From NCBI GenBank assembly GCA_930980675.1, contig CAKNIU010000002.1, forward strand, positions 1-64,000: a stretch of 64,000 nt of DNA, read 5' to 3'. The position numbers and the translations under genes were made by a program. Source of the DNA: an uncultured Clostridium sp. (lineage in GTDB: Bacteria > Bacillota_A > Clostridia > TANB77 > CAG-508). Positions within the stretch are counted from its first letter, which is position 1; each line of letters begins with the position of its first letter. The notes under the pieces were generated by a model. It was not told the origin of the DNA, did not search any database, and saw only the letters and a list, made by a program, of their open reading frames with translations. Shown piece by piece: positions 55,050 to 63,284 of this stretch.

Positions 55050-57686
55050 ATGTTACCACGAAAAAGAAAAAAAATAGTAATAATTTTTGTTACAATATTT
55101 ATTATTTTATTATTTATTGTAAAAGCATTAAATAAGAATACATATATATCAAAAGATACAAAGGAATTAGAATGGTTATATAACATTAGAGAACAGGAGT
55201 ATACAGGAAAGACTTATTATGTTTCAAGTGATGGAACATCTGAAGATGGAACAGATATTAATTATCCAATGTCTTTTGAGAATGCTAAAAGTAAATATTA
55301 TTTTGGTGGCGATAAAATATTGTTAAAGAGAGGTGACACTTTTTATGGGCAATTTGCTATTAGTGGCTCTGCTTCTACGGATAAACCAATATTAATTAGT
55401 GCATATGGGCAAGGTGAAAGACCTATAATTAGTGTAGCAAAAATTATTAGCAATAGAAGTGTATGGGAAAATGTAAACTCAAATGTTTATAGAGTTGATA
55501 TAACGAATGTTGAAAACTTTTCAGGCTGTATGATGACTGATGCAGATTCATGTAATATTGGATTTTTTACTGATGGAAAATCTAATATATATGGAGATAA
55601 AAAAGATGGTTTGGAGAAACTGTTAAAATTAGGTGACTTTTTCTCGAATGAGAAGTATTTTTATGTTTATTCAAATGGTAATCCTACTGATTTTTTTGGT
55701 ACAATAAAAATGGCAATAAATAAGCATATTTTTGGAATAGGAAATTATATGGAAATATGTGATTTGACATTAGAATATTCAAGCGGTCATGCTATGATGA
55801 AAGCTAGTTGGCCATTATATAATAGTTATATACATGATTGTTTGATTAATTATATAGGTGGTGCACAACAAGATGAGGTTACTAGATATGGTAACGGAAT
55901 TGAATTATATGATGGAGCATATAATGTGATTATTGAAAATAATATTATAAAAAACGTATATGATGCGGGGATTACACTACAAGGAAATAATCTTGATTGG
56001 GATAATATTTTGATTCAAGGTAATATAATAATAAACACTTGTTATCCTTTTGAATTGTGGGCAAAAAAGACATCTACAGGATTGAAAAATGTAAAAATTA
56101 CTGATAATATAGTAATAAATCAAGGACGTGGATGGGCTCAACAAGTTAGAACAAGTCCTGGAGTAAGTGCTAACCATGTATTTTATACTTATGGTGAAAA
56201 TGCAAGAATGGATGTATATATTCAAAATAATAGATATTATAATTCATATAGGCTTTTCTATATTACTGAAGGAGATAAAGAGAGATTTAAAGTAGAAGTT
56301 AAAAATGACAATAATAAATATTATATAAAAGATGATGTATATGTGGTTAACAATGTAAAAAACGAAAATATAAAAGGATATTTGAATAGTGAATATAATA
56401 CAGAGCATAATTCTGTTTTTAATTATATCTCCGACCCAGAAATAGAAGAAATCTCAAACCCAGACATACTTAACTCAAACGACTATGATGAAATAAAAAC
56501 ATACTATGATAAATTTGATGTAAAGTATAGAAATTCACATGCAACAGAGAATATAATACCTACAATAGGATCAATAATAAACGATGAAAAATATACTGGC
56601 ATATTACAGAATAATGAAATTAGTTTAGCATATGAAGAGTTAAAAAAAGCTGTTAGCAATTTGAGTCAAAATATTGACATAATAAATGTAGATAGTGTAT
56701 CATATAGTTATGAGTGTTTATACAACTTTATTAATACAATTAAAGATAAATTCTTAAATAATGAAATAAACATGCAAAAAGATAATTTTATTGAATTAGT
56801 AAGCCAATTAGATTCTGTTTCAAATGAGTATAAAGATATATACTCTTACTATATAACAGAAGACAATACTAGCTTAGACACAATAAAGAATACGTTAAAC
56901 AATATCATAGATAAGTACAACAACAATTTAGACTTAGACATAGGATACTTAGAAAATATAATTACTACTGCAAAAGACCTATACAATAACAGTATTACAA
57001 CAGACAATCTATCTTTGAATGTATTAAATAAGCAAAGAATTATTAACATAACTAATCTTGCAAATAGTATTATTGATTTGAAGATTAATGAATTTGTTGA
57101 ATTAGAAAAGCAAAAAATAAAAGTCGAATTTGACAAAGATACAACTACTCCTACTAATGAAAATATCACAGCCACACTAATTGTTGGCGATAATACTATC
57201 ATTAAGAACAACGGTGGAAGTAATAAACATATTTTTGAAAAAAACGAAACTTTTACATATGAATTAGAAATAAAGGGAGTTATCTTTAATGTTCAAGTTA
57301 CCATATCTAATATTAATAAAGATTATACAATAGAAGAAGAGTATATTACTAATATAGGCGGCAAAACACAAATATTAGATTTTAAAGATAATCTTGGAAT
57401 TTCGAATTTCACCTTTAAACGTGATGATGAATTAGTAAATATAAATGAAGATATTGTAAAAACAGGAGACATCATTACTTTTAACAACAAATCATATACT
57501 TTAATAGTTTCAGGAGACATAAATAGTGATGGCGGTTGTACTATTAAAGATATAGTTAGCTATAGAAAATATTTATTAAAGTATTCTGAATATAGTAATA
57601 TACAATTTAAAGCAGCAGATATAAATCAAGACAATGAATTAACAATCAAAGACTTAGTTGGCATAAGGGAACTATTATTAAACTAA
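55050..57686 (+). CDS. beta-helix protein with C-terminal dockerin domain
   Basis: An 878-residue exported protein. The N-terminal signal-anchor (about 8-26) is followed by a right-handed parallel beta-helix (about 60-450) of pectate-lyase/epimerase type: TYYVSSDGTSEDGTDINYPMSF, KILLKRGDTFYGQF, then rungs such as GNGIELYDGAYNVIIENNII, NVYDAGITLQGNN and NVKITDNIVINQGRG. A helical stalk (about 530-690) and a beta domain follow. Residues about 820-878 are a type I dockerin: DINSDGGCTIKD (from Asp823) and DINQDNELTIKD, two complete D-x-N-x-D calcium loops with acidic position 12, each followed by a helix. A cohesin-like protein is encoded 13 bases downstream. The enzyme activity is unknown: lyase, epimerase or hydrolase on the locus's own glycan or a foreign one. 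Confidence 0.85.
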   Translation: MLPRKRKKIVIIFVTIFIILLFIVKALNKNTYISKDTKELEWLYNIREQEYTGKTYYVSSDGTSEDGTDINYPMSFENAKSKYYFGGDKILLKRGDTFYGQFAISGSASTDKPILISAYGQGERPIISVAKIISNRSVWENVNSNVYRVDITNVENFSGCMMTDADSCNIGFFTDGKSNIYGDKKDGLEKLLKLGDFFSNEKYFYVYSNGNPTDFFGTIKMAINKHIFGIGNYMEICDLTLEYSSGHAMMKASWPLYNSYIHDCLINYIGGAQQDEVTRYGNGIELYDGAYNVIIENNIIKNVYDAGITLQGNNLDWDNILIQGNIIINTCYPFELWAKKTSTGLKNVKITDNIVINQGRGWAQQVRTSPGVSANHVFYTYGENARMDVYIQNNRYYNSYRLFYITEGDKERFKVEVKNDNNKYYIKDDVYVVNNVKNENIKGYLNSEYNTEHNSVFNYISDPEIEEISNPDILNSNDYDEIKTYYDKFDVKYRNSHATENIIPTIGSIINDEKYTGILQNNEISLAYEELKKAVSNLSQNIDIINVDSVSYSYECLYNFINTIKDKFLNNEINMQKDNFIELVSQLDSVSNEYKDIYSYYITEDNTSLDTIKNTLNNIIDKYNNNLDLDIGYLENIITTAKDLYNNSITTDNLSLNVLNKQRIINITNLANSIIDLKINEFVELEKQKIKVEFDKDTTTPTNENITATLIVGDNTIIKNNGGSNKHIFEKNETFTYELEIKGVIFNVQVTISNINKDYTIEEEYITNIGGKTQILDFKDNLGISNFTFKRDDELVNINEDIVKTGDIITFNNKSYTLIVSGDINSDGGCTIKDIVSYRKYLLKYSEYSNIQFKAADINQDNELTIKDLVGIRELLLN

Positions 57687-57699
57687 AGGAGAAAAGCAA

Positions 57700-58560
57700 A
57701 TGAAAGAGTTAAAATTAAAATTAATCACAGTTTTATTAATTATGGTATTAATGTTAATTACATCAGTAGCAGTATTCGGAGCAACAGGTTCTTTAACAGT
57801 AAGATGGGTACCAGATGTATCAAATGCAATAGAGGGCAAAGAAGTAAAAGTTACACTTAGTATTACAGATTTCAGCAATGTTGATACTAGCCTTCCACTA
57901 ATAGGTAGTGCAACTTTACAATATGATACTTCTATATTTTCTTCTATAAAAGTAGAAGGTAAAAATAGTTGGGCAGCTACACAAGGAGGAGAAAATACAC
58001 TTCTTCTTGAATCTCCAATGAGTGGAACTATAAATGAAGGCGAAATAGCTACTATTACTTTAACTATAAATTCAAATGTTACAACTTTTGATACCGAAAT
58101 TAAACTTAATTCATTTGAACTAACAAATGATGATGGTATGGAAGAAGAAGAAGCTAACATTGATATAAGCAATATGAATTTAACAGCTACAGCTAGAGTA
58201 AATTCTGGAAGTGATAATGAGGCTGATAATCCTCAAAACCCAAGCGATGACAATAATAACCAAGGTTCAACAGAAACACCAGATGCAGAAGATCCATCAG
58301 ATGACAATCAAAATAATGATCAAAACAACAACCAAGATGAAGAAAATCCAAATGATAATAATTCAGAGGCAGATGATGACCAAAGTGCAGGAGCAAATGA
58401 AATAGAAAAGGTTGAAGACCTTACAGTTGCTAAAGATTCTATACCACAAACTGGTACAAACTATATAGCAATTGCAATAATTGCATTAGTAGTTTTAATA
58501 GGAATTATAGCATTTATAAGATATAAAAAATATGTACAATTAATGAATAAAGGGGTTTAA
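57700..58560 (+). CDS. cell-wall anchored protein with a cohesin-like domain and IPQTG sorting signal
   Basis: A 286-residue protein. Signal peptide MKELKLKLITVLLIMVLML to AVFGA; one beta-sandwich domain (about 28-165) with cohesin features (EGKEVKVTLSITDFSNV, SATLQYDTSIFSSIKV, GTINEGEIATITLTINSN, IKLNSFEL); a long acidic Asp/Asn/Gln/Glu linker (about 167-245); IPQTG (248-252), a membrane helix and RYKKYVQLMNKGV. The fold call rests on the strand pattern and on the dockerin gene just upstream; other Ig-like sandwiches are possible. It likely displays the dockerin protein at the wall. It is followed 7 bases later by the Wzz-like gene, and a Shine-Dalgarno for that gene overlaps its end. Confidence 0.72.
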   Translation: MKELKLKLITVLLIMVLMLITSVAVFGATGSLTVRWVPDVSNAIEGKEVKVTLSITDFSNVDTSLPLIGSATLQYDTSIFSSIKVEGKNSWAATQGGENTLLLESPMSGTINEGEIATITLTINSNVTTFDTEIKLNSFELTNDDGMEEEEANIDISNMNLTATARVNSGSDNEADNPQNPSDDNNNQGSTETPDAEDPSDDNQNNDQNNNQDEENPNDNNSEADDDQSAGANEIEKVEDLTVAKDSIPQTGTNYIAIAIIALVVLIGIIAFIRYKKYVQLMNKGV

Positions 58561-58567
58561 TTACATA

Positions 58568-59260
58568 ATGGAAGAGGAAATCGATTTAAAAAATGTATTG
58601 AAATCATTTTGGGATAGAAAAATTGCTATTTTAATAATTCTACTTATATGTATTGTAATTGGATTTGTATATACAACATATTTTGTAAATCCTATGTATC
58701 AAGCTACTGCAACAGCAATACTTACAAGTAATACTGAATCAGGAGAGGGAGCTGTTACTCAAGGTGAAATAACTCTAAATAATTCACTTCTTTCTACATA
58801 CAGAGGTATTGCAACAAGTGATTCTGTTTTAAGCACAGTAATAAGTAATTTAGGTTTACAAACTACAGCAGGAGCTTTAAAAGGTCAAATCACTGTTACA
58901 TCAGCTACAAATACTCAAATCATTCAAATTACAGTTGAAAATGCAGATCCTTCTTTATCTGCAAAAATAGCTAATGAAATAAGAGAAGTATTTACTCAAA
59001 GAGTTGCTGAACTTTATGATATGCAAAATATCAAGCCTTTAGATGATGCTAAAGTGCCAACTTCACCAAGCAATATTAATCATGTAAAAGATATATTAAT
59101 ATTTATTGCAGCAGGCATTGTACTTTCAGTAATATATGTGGTTTTAGCAAACTTATTGGATAATACAGTAAAAAGTAGCACTGATATAGAAAAAGCGACA
59201 GGACTAAATGTTATAGCAGAAATACCAGTTTATGAATTTAGTAGAGGGAGGAAAAGATAA
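58568..59260 (+). CDS. Wzz/YveK-type chain-length determinant and kinase adaptor
   Basis: A 230-residue protein with two membrane helices (about 18-38 and 177-197) around an extracellular domain: EEIDLKNVLKSFWDRKIAILIILLIC at the start, then YQATATAILTSNTES, and PTSPSNINHVKDILIFIAAGI ahead of the second helix. In Gram-positive systems this adaptor activates the separate BY-kinase, here the next gene, whose ATG follows the stop directly. It controls glycan chain length. Confidence 0.92.
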   Translation: MEEEIDLKNVLKSFWDRKIAILIILLICIVIGFVYTTYFVNPMYQATATAILTSNTESGEGAVTQGEITLNNSLLSTYRGIATSDSVLSTVISNLGLQTTAGALKGQITVTSATNTQIIQITVENADPSLSAKIANEIREVFTQRVAELYDMQNIKPLDDAKVPTSPSNINHVKDILIFIAAGIVLSVIYVVLANLLDNTVKSSTDIEKATGLNVIAEIPVYEFSRGRKR

Positions 59261-60259
59261 ATGAAAAAGGAAATTATAACACAGTCAGATCCAAAATCAC
59301 CAATTTCAGAAGTCTTTAGAGCCCTAAGAACAAATTTGCAATTTATAAAAAAATCTGATAATTGTCAAACAATATTATTAACTAGTACAGTTCAGTCAGA
59401 AGGGAAAAGTTGGATTTCTGCAAATTTAGCAACTACTTTTGCTCAGACTGGAAGTAGAACATTGATTATCGATGCCGATATGAGAAGACCTAGACAATAT
59501 AAGATCTTTCAAATTAATCCAACTCCTGGTTTGTCAAACTTTTTATCAGAAATAAATGAAACTGGAAGAAGACAAAAAATTGATGCATTAGATTGCATTA
59601 AAAAAACAGAAGTAGAAAATTTATATTTACTACCTTCTGGAAATATACCACCAAACCCATCAGAGCTTTTAATGTCAGAAAAAACACTTGAACTTATTGA
59701 TGCAGTTACAAATAATTTTGATGTTGTTATTTTTGATGGAGCACCTTGCTTACTTGTTACAGATTCAACTATTATTTCTAGACTAGTAGATAATACAGTT
59801 CTTGTTACAAGCTATAAATATACAAAAATAGATGATTTGAAAGAGGCAAAAAAGCGTATAAAAAGAGTTGGTGGAAATATTGCCGGTGTAATTTTAAATA
59901 GAATAGAAATTTCTAAGAAAAAATATGAAAATAAATATTATTATGCTAGTAGCACTAATACTCCAACTTTAAGAAATGATAGAAAAAGAATGTCTACAAA
60001 TACTAGCGAAAGAACAAAATCTAAAGATTTAGATAATGAGTTGGATTTAATAAGAAAAATAAGAATAGATTCAAAGGAAGAAAATAATACGGAAAAAACT
60101 ACAAGTAAAAAGATAGATGATTACATTAATGACAAATTAGAAGATACTCAAAAACAAATACAAAAAGAAATACAAAGTACAAAAAAGTTTAAATCAAAAG
60201 TAGAAGTACCATCAGATAAAGCAAAAGAAATATTAGATAGTATAAAAAAATATAAATAA
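59261..60259 (+). CDS. BY-type tyrosine kinase (CpsD/CapB/YwqD-like) with a long C-terminal tail
   Basis: A 332-residue bacterial tyrosine kinase that controls polymerisation. SPISEVFRALRTNLQF at the N-terminus; Walker A in TVQSEGKSWISANLA; Walker A' in TLIIDADMRRPRQ; Walker B in DVVIFDGAPCLLVTDS. The Tyr cluster KYENKYYY (Tyr222, 226-228) usually ends such kinases, but here about 104 more residues follow, rich in Lys, Glu and Gln with coiled-coil character (DDYINDKLEDTQKQIQKEIQ). The tail is unexplained. It sits between its adaptor and the phosphatase. Confidence 0.93.
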   Translation: MKKEIITQSDPKSPISEVFRALRTNLQFIKKSDNCQTILLTSTVQSEGKSWISANLATTFAQTGSRTLIIDADMRRPRQYKIFQINPTPGLSNFLSEINETGRRQKIDALDCIKKTEVENLYLLPSGNIPPNPSELLMSEKTLELIDAVTNNFDVVIFDGAPCLLVTDSTIISRLVDNTVLVTSYKYTKIDDLKEAKKRIKRVGGNIAGVILNRIEISKKKYENKYYYASSTNTPTLRNDRKRMSTNTSERTKSKDLDNELDLIRKIRIDSKEENNTEKTTSKKIDDYINDKLEDTQKQIQKEIQSTKKFKSKVEVPSDKAKEILDSIKKYK

Positions 60260-60317
60260 ATTTGTTTATGCTAAAATCATTTTATAGAAGAATGTTAGTT
60301 GAAAGGATTATAAATAA

Positions 60318-61076
60318 ATGATAGATGTTCATACACATATATTACCTAGCATTGATGATGGTTCAAAAGATATAGAAGAAACATTTAAAATTATTAGTGA
60401 AGCTTGCTCAGCGGGTTTCACTGATGTTTTTGCTACATCACATTATATTGAAGGTGAATATGAGTTTAATAAGACAGATAGAGAATTTATAATAGAAGCG
60501 ATAATGCAAAAAGTTGAGGAAGAGAACATTGATATCAAAATACATGTAGGAGCAGAAGGGTATATATCTAATGAATTGCCAAACTTAATTAAAGAGGGTG
60601 TTGTACCCACTTTAGGGGATAGTAGATATGTACTTTTTGAATTACCATTAAGAGCTAAAGTTATGTATACGGAAGAGGTTATAAATAAACTTATTCAAAT
60701 GAAACTTGTACCGGTTATAGCACATCCTGAAAGATACGAACTTATTCAAGATGAACCCAATATTGCTATAGACTGGATTGAGCAAGGTGCACTTCTTCAA
60801 TGCAATTATGCAAGCATTATTGGAAGATATGGAATGAAGGCAAAGGAAACCTTATATAAGTTACTAGATGCAAATGCAGTTCATTTTTTAGGAACAGATA
60901 ATCATAGAGCAGGAAGCATATATACTAGGATGGATGATATATTGAGTGAATATAAGAGAAAAATCGGAAAAGAAAAATTATATGAATTGAGCGAAATCAA
61001 TCCTAGAAGTATTATAAATGACGAAGAAATTGATGTAGATATGCCAAGAAAAATAAAAAAAGGAAGATTGTTTTAG
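60318..61076 (+). CDS. PHP-type tyrosine phosphatase (CpsB/CapC/YwqE-like)
   Basis: Manganese-dependent phosphatase of 252 residues that reverses BY-kinase phosphorylation. Metal ligands are visible in MIDVHTHILPSIDDGS, FATSHYIEGEYEFN, HVGAEGYI, PVIAHPERYELIQ and FLGTDNHRAGSIY. GAAAGG precedes the ATG. It closes the polysaccharide locus; in many relatives this trio stands at the head instead. Confidence 0.95.
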   Translation: MIDVHTHILPSIDDGSKDIEETFKIISEACSAGFTDVFATSHYIEGEYEFNKTDREFIIEAIMQKVEEENIDIKIHVGAEGYISNELPNLIKEGVVPTLGDSRYVLFELPLRAKVMYTEEVINKLIQMKLVPVIAHPERYELIQDEPNIAIDWIEQGALLQCNYASIIGRYGMKAKETLYKLLDANAVHFLGTDNHRAGSIYTRMDDILSEYKRKIGKEKLYELSEINPRSIINDEEIDVDMPRKIKKGRLF

Positions 61077-61164
61077 AAAATATAAATTTTATTTATTTTC
61101 TGTCTTCCTTCTTTTTGCTTTTTAGTATATAATAAATTTAATATAGAATAAAGATGGAGAAAAT

Positions 61165-61887
61165 ATGAAAATTTTTAAAAGAATTATAATTACTTTATTT
61201 GTTCTAATAGTAGTAGCAGGCTTAGGCGTAGGCATGTATGGCTATACATTATATGAAGATAAATTAGATGAACAACCTTTGGCAGATAAAGTTAATGATG
61301 TAAAAATCGATGTTAATTTTGTGAGTATAAATGAAGTCTCAGATGATTATATTAATGCAATAATTGCAGTAGAAGACCATAGATACTATGACCATGGGGC
61401 TATAGATATTATAGGATTAGGAAGAGCACTCTTTACAAATATTAAAAATGGTGAAATGCAAGAAGGTGGAAGTACAATTACTCAGCAGGTTGCTAAAAAT
61501 TTATATTTTATCGAAGAGGATAATGTATTTAGAAGAAAAATTGCTGAAATGTTTATGGCAATTGATATAGAAAATAATTATGATAAAGAAGATATATTAG
61601 AATTGTATATTAATACAATTTACTTCGGAGATGGATATTATGGCATTAAAGAGGCTTGTGCCGGATACCTAAATAAAGAACCTAAAGACATGACTTTAGC
61701 GGAATCAACAATGATGGCAGGCGTACCCAATGCACCATCTGTATATGCACCAACTGCAAATAAAGAACTTTGCAAGCAAAGACAAAATAAAGTAATTTCC
61801 TCAATGGTTGAGTATGGTTACATAAGTCAGGAAGAGGCAGATAGCATAGATAATAGTTTTATAGATGCAATTAGTGCTACTAATTAA
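61165..61887 (+). CDS. mtgA: monofunctional peptidoglycan glycosyltransferase (GT51)
   Basis: Polymerises lipid II into glycan strands. N-terminal membrane helix (about 6-27), then the GT51 motifs AIIAVEDHRYYDHGAIDI (catalytic Glu in the EDH), GGSTITQQVAKNL, RKIAEMFMAIDIE, LELYINTIYFGDGYYGI and LAESTMMAGVPNAPSVYAP. No transpeptidase domain: the protein ends at 240 residues. GGAG lies before the ATG. It has a strong terminator after it and is not clearly part of the polysaccharide operon. Confidence 0.93.
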   Translation: MKIFKRIIITLFVLIVVAGLGVGMYGYTLYEDKLDEQPLADKVNDVKIDVNFVSINEVSDDYINAIIAVEDHRYYDHGAIDIIGLGRALFTNIKNGEMQEGGSTITQQVAKNLYFIEEDNVFRRKIAEMFMAIDIENNYDKEDILELYINTIYFGDGYYGIKEACAGYLNKEPKDMTLAESTMMAGVPNAPSVYAPTANKELCKQRQNKVISSMVEYGYISQEEADSIDNSFIDAISATN

Positions 61888-61901
61888 AAGAATTTTATAC
61901 T

Positions 61902-61959
61902 CCTACGAAATTCTACAATTACTTATTTAAAGTTTTTTAGAATTTTGTGGGATTTTTTT

Positions 61960-61960
<1 letters not shown>
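61902..61960 (+). terminator. intrinsic terminator after the GT51 gene
   Basis: CCTACGAAATTCTA (61902-61915) pairs with TAGAATTTTGTGGG (61938-61951) through 14 pairs, two of them G-U, followed by eight Ts (61953-61960). It abuts the 3' end of the convergent tRNA gene. Confidence 0.85.
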
Positions 61961-62033
<73 letters not shown>

Positions 62034-62174
62034 AAATTTTGTTGGATAAAAAGTTTGTATTATATTAAAAGAAATGGCAAATGTGTTTTTATAACTTAAC
62101 AATAAAAGTATACCATATTTGACCCATTTATTGCAAATAAATTTCATAAACTAGTACACTTTTTCAGAAAACTA

Positions 62175-62183
62175 TGTTATACT
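62175..62183 (+). promoter_or_regulatory. candidate extended -10 promoter of ftsY
   Basis: TGTTATACT at 62175-62183 is an extended -10 (TG, one base, TATACT). The -35 region (TACACT, 62155-62160, 17-base spacing) is a poor match. A leader of about 120 bases would result. Confidence 0.35.
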
Positions 62184-62270
62184 TATTATGTGAAAAAATT
62201 AGAAATATGCATAAACAAAGCATTTTAGTAAAAAGGTTATAGGTAACCTAAAAACCTAAATACATAAAAA

Positions 62271-62301
62271 AGGAGATTCGCATTAATATAACTTATGCGA
62301 A
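62271..62301 (+). promoter_or_regulatory. ftsY Shine-Dalgarno followed by a spacer hairpin
   Basis: The only strong Shine-Dalgarno (AAAAAGGAG ending at 62275) lies 35 bases before the ftsY ATG, too far for normal initiation. TTCGCAT (62277-62283) pairs perfectly with ATGCGAA (62295-62301). With the hairpin folded, the effective spacing is 10 bases. Confidence 0.6.
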
Positions 62302-62310
62302 AGTAGAAAA

Positions 62311-63189
62311 ATGGGTTTTTTTGATAAGTTAAAACAAGGACTAGCAAAGACAAAGCAAGTATTTAGTTTTACAAAAGTAGATGAAAATTTACTAGATGAA
62401 TTAGAAGAAAAGTTAATAATTGCAGATGTTGGAATGGAAACAACAGAAAAAATAATAGATAATTTAAGAACTAGAATTAAGAAAGAAAATTTAAAAGAAG
62501 CAGAACAAGTAAAACAAGCTTTAAGAGAAGAAATAGAAGAAATATTTAAAGATAATAATCCAGAGCTAGATTTAACTAACAAACCAGCAGTAATATTAAT
62601 GGTTGGTGTGAATGGAGCAGGAAAAACAACATCAATCGGAAAAATAGCTAATAATTTAATAAAGCAAGGAAAGAAAGTTATAATTGCTTCAGGAGACACT
62701 TTTAGAGCAGCGGCAACAGAGCAACTTGAAGTATGGGCTAATAGAGCAGGTGCAGAATTAGTTAAAGGACCTGAAGGCATAGACCCAGCTTCAGTTATAT
62801 TTGATTCAATAAAAGTTGCAAAAGAAAAAAATGCGGATGTACTTATTTGTGATACAGCAGGAAGATTGCAAAATAAGAAATACTTAATGGATGAATTAGA
62901 AAAGATTAAAAGAGTTATAGACAGAGAACTACCAAATAGTTCAAAGGAAGTTTTATTAGTATTAGATGCATCAACAGGTCAAAATGCAATATCTCAAGTA
63001 AAGGCATTCAAAGAAACTACTGGAGTAACAGGATTAGTTCTTACAAAACTAGATGGAACAGCAAAAGGTGGAGTAGTTATAGGAATTGTAGATGAAAATA
63101 AAATACCAATAAAATACATAGGTATAGGGGAACAAATTGATGATATGGAAGTATTTAATAGCAAGGATTTCATTGATGCTATTATATAG
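62311..63189 (+). CDS. ftsY: signal recognition particle receptor FtsY
   Basis: SRP receptor GTPase that docks translating ribosomes at the membrane. A 292-residue NG-domain protein with a short N-terminus (MGFFDKLKQGLAKTKQVF) in place of the long acidic A domain of E. coli. N domain: LLDELEEKLIIADVGMETTEKII. G domain: GVNGAGKTTSIGKIA (G1, from Gly99), SGDTFRAAATEQLEVW (G2), DTAGRLQNKKYLMDEL (G3), TKLDGTAKGGVVIGI (G4), and YIGIGEQIDDMEVFN at the end. Translation start is unusual (see 62271-62301). Confidence 0.95.
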   Translation: MGFFDKLKQGLAKTKQVFSFTKVDENLLDELEEKLIIADVGMETTEKIIDNLRTRIKKENLKEAEQVKQALREEIEEIFKDNNPELDLTNKPAVILMVGVNGAGKTTSIGKIANNLIKQGKKVIIASGDTFRAAATEQLEVWANRAGAELVKGPEGIDPASVIFDSIKVAKEKNADVLICDTAGRLQNKKYLMDELEKIKRVIDRELPNSSKEVLLVLDASTGQNAISQVKAFKETTGVTGLVLTKLDGTAKGGVVIGIVDENKIPIKYIGIGEQIDDMEVFNSKDFIDAII

Positions 63190-63202
63190 CCAAAGATTTT
63201 TA

Positions 63203-63238
63203 AATTATATAGGAAAAATCAGGTTTTCCTATATAATT
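63203..63238. repeat. 15-base-pair perfect inverted repeat after ftsY
   Basis: AATTATATAGGAAAA (63203-63217) and TTTTCCTATATAATT (63224-63238) are exact complements with a 6-base loop. There is no T-run. It is similar in sequence (TATAGGAAAA, CCTATA) to the hairpin after the Lon-type gene. It could protect the mRNA 3' end or act as a weak terminator. Confidence 0.55.
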
Positions 63239-63284
63239 AAAGCTACGATAAAATCATGCTTAAAATTTAAGGAGGAGATTCTGT

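Noticed and set aside
62295..62306. Three-codon upstream ORF ATG CGA AAG TAG before ftsY
   Set aside because: The Shine-Dalgarno is 19 bases away and the ATG lies in the hairpin arm. It was noted only as part of the leader.
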